The translations under genes and the position numbers were made by a program. The notes beneath the pieces are model-generated. The model was given only the letters and a program-made list of their open reading frames with translations, ran no database searches and was not told where the DNA came from. Below are positions 54,295-62,912 of a DNA stretch of 64,000 nt, piece after piece; the stretch's first letter is position 1, and every line of letters starts with the position of its first letter. Origin of the DNA: Gulosibacter chungangensis. Its GTDB lineage: Bacteria; Actinomycetota; Actinomycetes; Actinomycetales; Microbacteriaceae. The stretch is from NCBI RefSeq assembly GCF_008831155.1, contig NZ_WBKB01000001.1, positions 558,001 to 622,000 of the forward strand, in the 5' to 3' direction.

Positions 54295-55247
54295 GCGGGC
54301 AGTCTTCGGCGGCAGTGTCCCGTCGTACCGTGCTGATGGCAATGGCCGCTACGTTCGCGCTGCCGCTGCTGGGCTGCACGACCAGCAGAGACTCCGATGG
54401 GCTTCGACTCGCCGCTGGTGAACCAGGCGGTCTCTATCTGCAATTTGGTGAGTTGCTGCGGGATGCGCTGGGCCGCCGCGGTGGGCCGGAATTGGAAGTG
54501 CTCATCACGAACGGCAGCGTGGCAAATCTCGCGATGCTGGCGGATCGTTCGGCACCGCTAGCGATGTCTCTCGCGGATTCGGCGATTGATGCGCTCGGGC
54601 AGGGCGCAGATGTGGTGGCTCTGGGCCGGGTGTACCAAAACTATCTGCAGTGCGTGGTGCGCGCCGGTACCGATATCCGTTCCCTGCAGGACCTGCGTGG
54701 ACGAGCCATTTCCATTGGCGCGGTCGGCTCCGGCAGTTCGCTGACCACCACGCGGCTACTGGCTGCGAATGGCCTCATTGATGCCGTGGATCCTCCGATA
54801 ATTGGCGAATTTCCGCTCGAGGAGGCCACGGCAGCCCTGAGTTCGGGGGCGCTCGACGCGTTCTTTTGGTCGGGTGGTGTGCCCACCGCCCGCATCCACG
54901 AGCTGCAGGTGACCACACCCATCCGCCTGCTCGATCTTTCCAGCGCGTTTGATCCACTCAATCGCGCCTATCCCCACACCTACTCCCTCACCGAGGTGCC
55001 AACGGGTGTGTACGGATCGGTGACGCCGACACCGACGATTGGGATCGCGAATTTCCTGCTCGCGCGGCCAGATCTGCCCGATTCGATTGCGCAGGCGGTC
55101 GTGGATGTGCTCGTCGGCGACTCGGCCGCGCTCATCCCGGAAGATACTTCCGGCATCCAGTACCTCACCCTGGCGGCGCTGATCGACACCGCCCCGATTC
55201 CCCTCCACAAAGCGGCCGAACGCCGCTACCGCGAGCTCTACGGTTAG
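54291..55247 (+). CDS. TAXI-family solute-binding lipoprotein
   Basis: ATG 54291 overlaps the kinase stop and gives 318 residues. The N-terminus has a twin-arginine-like SRRTVLM and a lipobox (LLGC). The body matches the TAXI group (LRLAAGEPGGLYLQFGELL, RVYQNYLQCVVRAGT, DLRGRAISIGAVGSGS, FFWSGGVPT). TAXI proteins usually serve TRAP transporters with a fused DctQM permease; none is encoded here. Instead it is coupled to a sensor kinase, so it probably acts as a ligand-binding accessory for signalling. Confidence 0.92.
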   Translation: MSGQSSAAVSRRTVLMAMAATFALPLLGCTTSRDSDGLRLAAGEPGGLYLQFGELLRDALGRRGGPELEVLITNGSVANLAMLADRSAPLAMSLADSAIDALGQGADVVALGRVYQNYLQCVVRAGTDIRSLQDLRGRAISIGAVGSGSSLTTTRLLAANGLIDAVDPPIIGEFPLEEATAALSSGALDAFFWSGGVPTARIHELQVTTPIRLLDLSSAFDPLNRAYPHTYSLTEVPTGVYGSVTPTPTIGIANFLLARPDLPDSIAQAVVDVLVGDSAALIPEDTSGIQYLTLAALIDTAPIPLHKAAERRYRELYG

Positions 55248-55256
55248 GCACCGTTC

Positions 55257-55316
55257 GATACGGCCTACGGCCTACTCATGGAGCGGGATACGGCCTACGG
55301 CCGACTCTCGGAGCGG
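55257..55316. repeat. Two tandem 30-bp repeats at the cca 3' end
   Basis: The unit begins GATACGGCCTACGGCC and ends GGAGCGG; copies start at 55257 and 55287, the second running into the last codons of cca. The first copy starts inside a TTCGATACG element. Confidence 0.6.
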
Positions 55317-56800
55317 GACGCCCACCAGGCGAGCAGGCGCTTGGTGGCTTCTTCTTCGCCGAGGGCGCCCTCGTCGAGGCGCAGGTCGAGTAGGAACTTG
55401 CGTGCTTCGCCCACCTCACGTCCCGGTTTCAGGTCGAGGATGCGCATGATCTGATCGCCGTCGAGGTCCGGTCGCATGGCGTCGAGTTCCTCTTGCTCGC
55501 GGAGCGCCGCCAGCCGGTTTTCGAGGTCGTTGATGCCGAACTGCAGTCGCTCTGACTTGCGGCGGTTGCGCGTGGTGATGTCGGCGCGGATCAAGATCAG
55601 GAGCTGGTCCAGCCGCTCCCCGGCGTCGCGCGCAAAGCGACGCACAGCCGAGTCCGTCCACCCCGCACTGCCGTAGTTGTACATCCGCATGTGCAACTCG
55701 ACCAGTCGCGCAATTGCCTTCACCGAATCATTGTCGAAGCGCAGTGCGCTCAGACGCTTCTTCGTCATCTTGGCGCCGACCCAGTCATGTCCATGAAACG
55801 TCACCTGACCGTTCGGGCCAAACTCGCGAGTGCGCGGCTTACCGATGTCGTGCAACAGCGCAGCAATACGCAGCACGACGTCGGCTTCGGGCTTGACCTC
55901 TGACTCGGCTGCGAGCGACCCCTCGGCAGCGGCACCCTCAGCATCCACCGCAGCCCGCTTCGCTGCCGCCTCCTTCTCGAGCGCAATCGCGTTCTCGAGC
56001 ACCTGAATCGAGTGCTCGTACACGTCCTTGTGCTGATGCGCCGAGTCGCGCTCCAACTGCAGCGCCGGCAATTCCGGCAGCACAAGATCGGCAAGCCCCG
56101 TCTCCACAAGCAGCTCGATACCCGCCCGCGGCGAATCGGTCGACATCAATTTGATGAACTCATCGCGTACCCGCTCGGCGGAAATGTCCTTAATGCGCGG
56201 CGCCATTTCCCGAGTCGCCTCAAACGCCGCGTAATCGAGCTGGAAACCAAGCTGCGAAGAAAACCGAATCCCGCGCAGCATCCGCAGCGGATCATCACCG
56301 AAGGAAATCTCAGGTTCAATCGGAGTGCGCAGCACACCGTCAACGAGGTCCTGAAAACCACCGGTGGGGTCGACCAATTCGAGCTGCGGCAGGGCGAGCG
56401 CAAGCGCATTGACCGTGAAATCGCGGCGGTGCAGGTCACCTTCAATCGAGTCACCGAAAGCCACCACGGGCTTGCGCGACTGCCCGTCGTATTCATCCGA
56501 ACGATAGGTCGTAATCTCGACCTGCTCACCGTCAATCCGCGCACCGATGGTGCCGAAATCGCGACCAATATCCCAGTGCGCCTGCGCGATGGGCTTGACG
56601 ATCTCGAGGATGCGGTCAGGTCGCGCATCCGTCGCGAAATCGAGGTCGTGCACGGGCCGCCCGAGGAAAGCGTCGCGAACCGGACCTCCAACCAGGGCCA
56701 ACTGAGCGCCCGCCTCGGCGAAGGCGGTCGCAAGCTTCGCGACCGGTCCCGAGCGGGCAAGTTCGGTCAATCTCGCCATAGCTGTCTGCACGTGTTCCAC
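55295..56800 (-). CDS. cca: CCA tRNA nucleotidyltransferase
   Basis: This protein (up to 501 residues; ATG 56779 is a possible shorter start) has the class II nucleotidyltransferase head: LVGGPVRDAFLGR and HDLDFATDA with the metal-binding DxD, RRDFTVNALAL, and FSSQLGF in the RNA-binding part. A C-terminal HD domain follows (ALLHDIGKPRTREF), with an Ala/Glu-rich insert before it. It adds or repairs the 3' CCA of tRNAs. The gene precedes murJ divergently, as in most actinobacteria. Confidence 0.95.
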   Translation of the reverse strand: MEHVQTAMARLTELARSGPVAKLATAFAEAGAQLALVGGPVRDAFLGRPVHDLDFATDARPDRILEIVKPIAQAHWDIGRDFGTIGARIDGEQVEITTYRSDEYDGQSRKPVVAFGDSIEGDLHRRDFTVNALALALPQLELVDPTGGFQDLVDGVLRTPIEPEISFGDDPLRMLRGIRFSSQLGFQLDYAAFEATREMAPRIKDISAERVRDEFIKLMSTDSPRAGIELLVETGLADLVLPELPALQLERDSAHQHKDVYEHSIQVLENAIALEKEAAAKRAAVDAEGAAAEGSLAAESEVKPEADVVLRIAALLHDIGKPRTREFGPNGQVTFHGHDWVGAKMTKKRLSALRFDNDSVKAIARLVELHMRMYNYGSAGWTDSAVRRFARDAGERLDQLLILIRADITTRNRRKSERLQFGINDLENRLAALREQEELDAMRPDLDGDQIMRILDLKPGREVGEARKFLLDLRLDEGALGEEEATKRLLAWWASRSESRP

Positions 56801-56907
56801 CGAACCAGTCTACGAGGGCCATACGACAAGCTGAGAACCTCGTGGGATGCCGGGCTCCACCGTGCGGCCGAGGCGGCTTGGACCAGACGACTCGTAGACT
56901 GAAGTTC

Positions 56908-59355
56908 ATGTCTGATGCACCGCATCCGCGAGCACCACGACTGCCCTGGCGACATTTGCTTGCCGCCGCAGTCGTGGCACTCGGCCTCGGTGGGGTCACT
57001 CCGCTCGCGCCGCAGGGCGCTTTGGCGACCCCGCAGACGGGCGCCGTGCCGGGTCAGGATGCTGGACTCAGTCAGGATGCCGTGTTGGGGCAGGATGCGC
57101 AGCTCGAGCCGACCGACCTCGGTGACGGTGTCGAGGGTCAGTTGTCCGCCGATCTCGTCTTGCATGACGGTGGCGCGCTTTCCCCGGGAGAGGCCGTCAC
57201 GGCCACGATTCTGCTCTCGAATCGCACCGATCAGATCGCCAGCGCCGGTGAAATCTCCTTCCACATTGATGACGAGACAATCGACACGCGATACGACCTC
57301 ACCGCGTGGACCGAGAACACCCAGTCCTTCCCTGATTTCTCGCTCGGAACCGAGGTATACCGACAGACTGTCGACCAGGTGCATCCAGGTTCGACACTGG
57401 AATTCACCGTCACAATTCCGGCCAGTGCGACCCAGTTTTTGGCTGCCAGCAGCTTCGGCACGCGTGGCTTGACGCTCCAATGGCACGCCGACGGCGGTAT
57501 CGCCGCACAGGGGCGCAGTTCCTTTGTCTGGGATGCAGAATCGCCCGCAAACCCGGTGGGTATCAGCCCGGTGGTACCCATCGTTACCGATCTCGGCGAC
57601 GAGGGGCTACTCGACGCGGTTGAGTTGGAACAGCTCACGGCCCCCGAGGGTGACCTCACGCAGCTGCTGGATGCGGTGGCGGGTACCTCGGCGACGCTCG
57701 CGATCGACCCGCGGTTGCTGGTTTCGATTCGTGCTCTGGGTGCGGATGCGCCGGAGACTGCGGTGGCCTGGCTCGAGCGGCTCGAGTCGCTCGAGGACCC
57801 CAGTTTCGCCCTCGAGTTTGCGGATGCGAGCCTCACCTTGCAAGCGCAGGCGGGCCTCGAAGCGCCGATCGAGACCACCGGATTTCGTTTCGAAACCTCA
57901 CAGCACGAGTTCTTCACCGAGGTGCAGCCCACCCCGACGCCCACGGAGCCAACCGGCACCGAAACCCCGGGCAGCACAAATGGCACGGACGCCCCCGAGG
58001 TGGAGGGCCAAGCCGACAGCACCGGTGAATTGCCCCTGGAGACAAGCCTCACAGAGCCCGGTGAAACCGACCCTGCCCAAACAAACCCCAGCCAGACCGA
58101 TCCCGCGCAAACCGGCGCTGGCGAGCCGGACGCCGATGATGCCGCCGACGAAGAGGAGCCGATCCTGGAGCCTCGGGAAGCGCCCGAGGCCGAAGAGCTC
58201 CTCGAATTCGACTACACCCGGCCCGATTTGTCTTGGCCAGCATCCGGCACCGTGGAGAGCCTGGAGGCCTTGACCGATTGGGGCGCGGAGACCATTATTT
58301 TGGCTGGCGATCAGGCCACCAGCTCGCCCGACCGCTCCGCGACGCCGAGTTCCCAACAGCAGATTGCTGGCACCGAGGTGCTTGTCACCGATCAGACCCT
58401 CGATGCTGCGATCGCGAGCGCGGTGACCGCCGAATCCACCCTCGAATTCCAGGATGCGAGCACCGATATCGCATCCCTGCTCGCGGTCATCGCGCGTGAG
58501 GCTCCCAATGAGGTCCGCCAAATCGTGACCGTCCTCCCGCGTGAAGCGCTGGCCGATCCGGAGCTGCTCGGGGAGCTGCTCGCTGGGCTCACCGACAATA
58601 GTTGGACCGCGATTGACGCGATTCCGACCCGGGCAGACGACCCGAGCATCCTCCCCGAAACCGAGCTCGTGCCGGGCGGCTATGCGCAAGAGACCGTAAC
58701 GGAGTTTCTCGAGCTGACCTCCGCGCTCGAGCGCGGCATGAACCTCACCGCCCTCTATGAGGATCCGCAGGCGGTGGACCAAGAACTGCAGGTGGCACTG
58801 CTTTGGACAATCCGAAATTCGGTCATAGAGACGGATGCGTGGCCAGGCGAGCGGGCGGAGTTTACGGAATTCGCGACGGGGGTTGCGGATGAGATTTCGA
58901 TCGTTGGTGACAGTGAGATTCAACTCATTGGCCACGAATCCTCGCTGCCGCTGTTTATTGAAAACGCCTCCGATCGGGATGTCACGGTCGAGCTTCGGCT
59001 GCGACCCACCACCGGACATCTCACCGTGGATGAAGTCACCACCGTCACGATTCCCGCGGGAACCGTGACCCGCGCCACCCTCCCGGTACAGGCCATCGCG
59101 AACGGGGTGAGCGGGGTGGAGGCGACCCTGTGGACGACCACGAATGTGCAGCTGAATAACTCTGCCGAGTTCGTCGTGAATGTGAATGCGAGCCTCGAAA
59201 CGGTGGCAGTGGGCATCCTGATCGGGGCCGGTGTGCTGCTGTTTGTCTTGGGAATCTGGCGCACCATTCGCCGCCGAACGCGCGACAACGCCGCTGAAGT
59301 GGAAGAATCGAGCGAGTCGGAATCCGCGCCGACAGAAAGCAGTAACAACGACTAG
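56908..59355 (+). CDS. DUF6049-family secreted/membrane-anchored glycine-poor envelope protein
   Basis: ATG 56908 gives an 815-residue protein with a signal peptide (HLLAAAVVALGLGGVTPLA), a large extracytoplasmic region and one C-terminal membrane segment (VGILIGAGVLLFVLGIW) with a short acidic tail. The middle contains QDA-repeats near the N-terminus and a Thr/Pro/Glu-rich stretch (about 350-425, including TDPAQTNPSQTDPAQTG). It is the conserved gene between cca and murJ in many actinobacteria, where it is annotated DUF6049. Co-transcribed with murJ (two-base gap). A role with lipid II flipping or wall assembly is an inference from context. Confidence 0.85.
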   Translation: MSDAPHPRAPRLPWRHLLAAAVVALGLGGVTPLAPQGALATPQTGAVPGQDAGLSQDAVLGQDAQLEPTDLGDGVEGQLSADLVLHDGGALSPGEAVTATILLSNRTDQIASAGEISFHIDDETIDTRYDLTAWTENTQSFPDFSLGTEVYRQTVDQVHPGSTLEFTVTIPASATQFLAASSFGTRGLTLQWHADGGIAAQGRSSFVWDAESPANPVGISPVVPIVTDLGDEGLLDAVELEQLTAPEGDLTQLLDAVAGTSATLAIDPRLLVSIRALGADAPETAVAWLERLESLEDPSFALEFADASLTLQAQAGLEAPIETTGFRFETSQHEFFTEVQPTPTPTEPTGTETPGSTNGTDAPEVEGQADSTGELPLETSLTEPGETDPAQTNPSQTDPAQTGAGEPDADDAADEEEPILEPREAPEAEELLEFDYTRPDLSWPASGTVESLEALTDWGAETIILAGDQATSSPDRSATPSSQQQIAGTEVLVTDQTLDAAIASAVTAESTLEFQDASTDIASLLAVIAREAPNEVRQIVTVLPREALADPELLGELLAGLTDNSWTAIDAIPTRADDPSILPETELVPGGYAQETVTEFLELTSALERGMNLTALYEDPQAVDQELQVALLWTIRNSVIETDAWPGERAEFTEFATGVADEISIVGDSEIQLIGHESSLPLFIENASDRDVTVELRLRPTTGHLTVDEVTTVTIPAGTVTRATLPVQAIANGVSGVEATLWTTTNVQLNNSAEFVVNVNASLETVAVGILIGAGVLLFVLGIWRTIRRRTRDNAAEVEESSESESAPTESSNND

Positions 59356-59357
59356 CA

Positions 59358-61253
59358 ATGGCTAAATCTTTCGGACGCACGAGCCTCGTGCTGGCCTCGG
59401 GAACGCTCGTTTCGCGCGTGCTCGGGTTCGTGAAGGCGATCGTGTTGGCCCAGACCATCGGTCTGGTCGGGTCGGCCTCCGCCGACGCCTTCGCCAACGC
59501 AAACTCGTTGCCCTCGAATATCTACTCGCTGATCGCGGGTGGTCTGCTAAACGCGGTGCTCGTGCCGCAGATTGTGCGGGCCACCAAGCGTGAGGATGGC
59601 GGGCAGGAGTACGTCAACAGGCTCATTACCCTCGCGGTGGTGGTGCTCGGTGCGCTGACGCTGATCGTGACGATCGGCGCTCCCGTACTCTCGTGGATCT
59701 ATGGGGTGACGCTTTCGAGCGAACAGCTCGGGCTCGTGATCGCCTTCGCCTACTGGTGCCTACCGCAGATCTTCTTCTACGGCCTCTACGCGGTGGTTTC
59801 CGAGGTACTCAACGCCCGCAGCATTTTCGCCCCCTTCGCCTGGGCCCCGGCGCTCAACAACGTGATCGCGATCGGGATGCTCGTGGTCTTCTCGGTGGTC
59901 TTCGGCGCCGACCCCTCCGGGTCGCGCCAGATCGCCGACTGGGACCCGATGATGATCGCCGTGCTCGGTGGCGGTACGACCTTCGGCGTGGTCGCCCAGG
60001 CGGGAGTGCTCTTCCTATTTCTGCGCAAGGCGGGGCTGCGGTACCGTCTGGACTTCCAGTTCCGCGGCACCGGGCTGGGCCGGATCGGCAAACTCGCGGG
60101 CTGGTCCTTCGGCCTGCTGATCGTGGTGCAGGTCACCGGTTGGCTGGAGACCGTGGCCGCGAACGTGGCCTTCGGTCAGGCCGCTTCGCTCGCAGCACTG
60201 CAAAACGCGTGGATGATCTTCATGCTGCCGCACTCCATCGTGACGGTGTCGCTGACCACCACAATGTTCACCTCGTTGAGCGAGAAGGCCGCCGATAAAG
60301 ACACCAAATCGGTGATCGCCGATTTCTCCCGCGGCGCCCGAGCGATCACGATGTTCATGATCTTCTCGGCCTTCGGGCTGATGGTGATCTCGCCCGCCTT
60401 CGCGCGCATCTTTGACGGGAGCGATTCCGGGCTCGAAGCCCTCGCGCTGGTGATGTGCGGGGCCCTTTTGAGCCTGCTGTCCTACTCACTGCTCTATTAC
60501 GTGCAGCGCGTGTTCTACGCCTTCGAAGACACCCGCAGTGTGTTCCTGCTCTACGCGCTCACAGCACCGCTGCAGCTTGTAGGCATCTGGCTGGTCGCGC
60601 AGTTCGCCCCGGTGGAGATCCTCGTGATCTGCCTCGTACTCGTCCAGTCGGCGGTCACCTGGCTGCGCTTTGCGATCATGATTAATGTGCTGCGCAAGCG
60701 GCTCGGCCACCTCGAAGGAGCTTCGCTGCTGCGGGCCTTCGTGCGGTTTGTGGTGTACGCCATTCCCGCCGGTGTGGTCGGCCTGCTGTTAATGTGGAGC
60801 CTCGGTACCTACAGCGAGGGCGGTTGGGCACGAGCCAGTATTTTCAACGCCCTGGTGGCCTGCGCCATCGGTGGTGCCGTGATGGCACTGCTGTACTTCG
60901 GTATCGCCATCGCGACACGCAGCCCCGAAATTGAGCCCTTCGTGGGGCCGCTCATTCGCCGCGTGGTCGGCCGCCGAGGCCGCCACTCGATCGAACTCGC
61001 CCGCCACTCGGCTGCAGCCGTAAACGCGGATGAGTTCGCGCAGGAATACGACTCGCTCGTCCACCAATACACGCCGGATCTCGGTTCCGCCTTCGGCTCC
61101 ACCACGCCCGCAAGCCCCGAGAGCGAAATGGCGATGGCGAGCCAAGTCACCACCGAAGTGCCCTCCCGTCGGGAGCTGCGCGAATATGAGCGCAAACGCA
61201 GCCGCGAGGCGTACGAGAAACGCCACGCCATCGACGATGAGCCACTGATCTAA
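59358..61253 (+). CDS. murJ: Lipid II flippase MurJ (MviN)
   Basis: This 631-residue MOP-superfamily protein has 14 membrane helices; the N-terminal ASGTLVSRVLGFVKAIVLAQ (exactly 20 shown), SADAFANANSLPSNIYSLIAGG and GVVAQAGVLFLFL regions are typical. It flips lipid II to the outer face for peptidoglycan synthesis. A hydrophilic C-terminal tail of about 110 residues follows (rich in Ala, Arg, Glu), a feature of some actinobacterial MurJ; it lacks the mycobacterial pseudokinase domain. It follows the DUF6049 gene by two bases. Confidence 0.94.
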   Translation: MAKSFGRTSLVLASGTLVSRVLGFVKAIVLAQTIGLVGSASADAFANANSLPSNIYSLIAGGLLNAVLVPQIVRATKREDGGQEYVNRLITLAVVVLGALTLIVTIGAPVLSWIYGVTLSSEQLGLVIAFAYWCLPQIFFYGLYAVVSEVLNARSIFAPFAWAPALNNVIAIGMLVVFSVVFGADPSGSRQIADWDPMMIAVLGGGTTFGVVAQAGVLFLFLRKAGLRYRLDFQFRGTGLGRIGKLAGWSFGLLIVVQVTGWLETVAANVAFGQAASLAALQNAWMIFMLPHSIVTVSLTTTMFTSLSEKAADKDTKSVIADFSRGARAITMFMIFSAFGLMVISPAFARIFDGSDSGLEALALVMCGALLSLLSYSLLYYVQRVFYAFEDTRSVFLLYALTAPLQLVGIWLVAQFAPVEILVICLVLVQSAVTWLRFAIMINVLRKRLGHLEGASLLRAFVRFVVYAIPAGVVGLLLMWSLGTYSEGGWARASIFNALVACAIGGAVMALLYFGIAIATRSPEIEPFVGPLIRRVVGRRGRHSIELARHSAAAVNADEFAQEYDSLVHQYTPDLGSAFGSTTPASPESEMAMASQVTTEVPSRRELREYERKRSREAYEKRHAIDDEPLI

Positions 61254-61384
61254 CCAAGAGTCAACCAGTCTGCCAGCCACATACCCCCACAGTTTCTGAC
61301 CGCCACCCTGGCGGAATAGAACCCCGCCGATTACGGTTGCCGTCAATAGCAGCCAACCCCAGCACTGCATCCAGGAGTCGCCCC

Positions 61385-62470
61385 ATGCGAAATGTCGCCA
61401 TCATTGGTTCCGGTCCCGCCGGTTACACCGCCGCCATCTACGTTGCCCGCGCCGGGCTGAAACCGGTGCTGTTTACCTCGGCAGTCGAGGTCGGTGGCGA
61501 ACTGATGAACACGACCGATGTGGAGAACTTCCCCGGCTTCCCCGAGGGTATCCTCGGCCCGGACCTGATGCAGAAATTCCAGGACCAGGCCGTGCGCTTC
61601 GGCACCGAACTCGTCTTCGACGACGTCGAGTCGGTCGAACTCGAGGGCGAGATCAAGAAGATCCACACCGCCTACTCGGGTGACTACGAGGCCCTCGCGG
61701 TCATCCTCGCGACCGGTTCGGCATACCGCCACCTGAACGTTCCGGGTGAGGACCGCCTCTCGGGCCGCGGCGTGTCCTGGTGCGCAACCTGTGACGGTGC
61801 GTTCTTCCGCGAACAGCACATCGCGGTAATCGGCGGTGGTGACTCGGCAATGGAAGAGGCGCTCTTCCTCACCCGCTTTGCCGACCGCGTGACCGTCATT
61901 CACCGCTCGGAAAACTTCCGCGCATCCAAGATCATGCTCGAGCGTGCCCAAGCCAACGAGAAGATTGAGTGGGTCACGAACACGAAGGTGCTTGAGTACC
62001 TCGGCGAGACGAACCTGACCGGCCTGAAGCTCGAGAACACCATCACCGGCGAGCAGTTCGAGCGGGAATTCACCGGCACCTTCGTGGCGATCGGTAACGA
62101 CCCCCGCACCGACCTGTTCAAGGACCAGATCGAACTCACCGAGACCGGTGTTGTGAAGGTGGATGGCCGTTCATCCCGCACCACCCTGCCGGGTGTCTTC
62201 GCCGCCGGTGACGTGATCGACGACCACTACCGCCAGGCGATCACCGCGGCCGGGTCCGGCACGGTCGCAGCGCTCGATGTGGAGGACTACCTCGGTTCGC
62301 TGCGCCCCGAGCTCCTCGCCCAGGTCTCAGTCGAAACCAGCGACAGCGCTGCCGACGCTGAAGCCGCAGACGCCGAAGCCCCCGCAATCGGGTTGGCCGA
62401 GGCTCCCGCTGCAGCGTCGATTTCACTCAACCCCATCGGGTTCAACCCCTCGTTGCTCTCCGACAAGTAA
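61385..62470 (+). CDS. trxB: Thioredoxin-disulfide reductase
   Basis: ATG 61385 after CCAGGAG gives 361 residues. FAD motif IIGSGPAGYTAAIYVARAG at the start, redox-active Cys133-Cys136 in WCATCDG, NADPH motif IGGGDSAMEEAL and the C-terminal GVFAAGDVIDDHYRQAITA are all intact. The catalytic core ends near residue 313. About 45 Ala/Glu-rich residues follow, which ordinary TrxB lacks. It reduces TrxA with NADPH, and trxA follows after 11 bp. Confidence 0.96.
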   Translation: MRNVAIIGSGPAGYTAAIYVARAGLKPVLFTSAVEVGGELMNTTDVENFPGFPEGILGPDLMQKFQDQAVRFGTELVFDDVESVELEGEIKKIHTAYSGDYEALAVILATGSAYRHLNVPGEDRLSGRGVSWCATCDGAFFREQHIAVIGGGDSAMEEALFLTRFADRVTVIHRSENFRASKIMLERAQANEKIEWVTNTKVLEYLGETNLTGLKLENTITGEQFEREFTGTFVAIGNDPRTDLFKDQIELTETGVVKVDGRSSRTTLPGVFAAGDVIDDHYRQAITAAGSGTVAALDVEDYLGSLRPELLAQVSVETSDSAADAEAADAEAPAIGLAEAPAAASISLNPIGFNPSLLSDK

Positions 62471-62481
62471 GGATTCACACC

Positions 62482-62805
62482 ATGGCAAACGTCACTCACG
62501 CCACCGCCGCAACCTTCGAGCAGGAAGTGCTCGGGGCAGACGGCCCCGTCATCGTCGACTTCTGGGCGGAATGGTGCGGCCCCTGCCGCCAGGTATCGCC
62601 CGTGCTCGACCAGCTGGCCGAGGAGCACCCCAACGTCAAGGTGGTCAAGGTGAATGTCGACGAGGAAATGAGCCTCGCGATGGAGTACCAAGTCACCGGG
62701 ATCCCCGCGATCAAGCTCTTCCGCGACGGTGAAATCCGCAAGGAAGTTGTCGGCGCAAAGCCCAAGGGCGCGCTCGAGAAGGACTTTGAGGGCCTGCTGG
62801 ACTAG
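62482..62805 (+). CDS. trxA: Thioredoxin
   Basis: This 107-residue thioredoxin has WAEWCGPCR with active Cys32 and Cys35, and the cis-proline loop GIPAIKLF. Normal length and all core residues are present. It accepts electrons from the TrxB encoded just upstream and reduces cytosolic disulfides. Confidence 0.97.
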   Translation: MANVTHATAATFEQEVLGADGPVIVDFWAEWCGPCRQVSPVLDQLAEEHPNVKVVKVNVDEEMSLAMEYQVTGIPAIKLFRDGEIRKEVVGAKPKGALEKDFEGLLD

Positions 62806-62813
62806 GTTCCTTC

Positions 62814-62837
62814 CTTCGATACGACGCTCAGGACGCG
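62814..62837. repeat. TTCGATACG-type element after trxA
   Basis: The gap after trxA begins CCTTCGATACGACGCTCAGG, related to the elements at 13053 and 55253. It directly precedes the trxA terminator. Confidence 0.4.
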
Positions 62838-62850
62838 TCACGCAGCGACC

Positions 62851-62886
62851 GGCCAGTCTCACGCCTACCCCGGGCGTAGACTGGCC
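62851..62886 (+). terminator. Terminator of trxBA
   Basis: GGCCAGTCT and ACGCC (62851-62865, one C bulged) pair with GGCGTAGACTGGCC (62873-62886), followed by TTTC. Confidence 0.8.
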
Positions 62887-62912
62887 TTTCGTCTATTACG
62901 CGAAGGATGCCC

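Noticed and set aside
57898-59358. 486-codon minus-strand open frame opposite the DUF6049 gene
   Set aside because: Shadow frame; no recognisable domain, and the plus-strand frame has a signal peptide, membrane anchor and conserved gene order.
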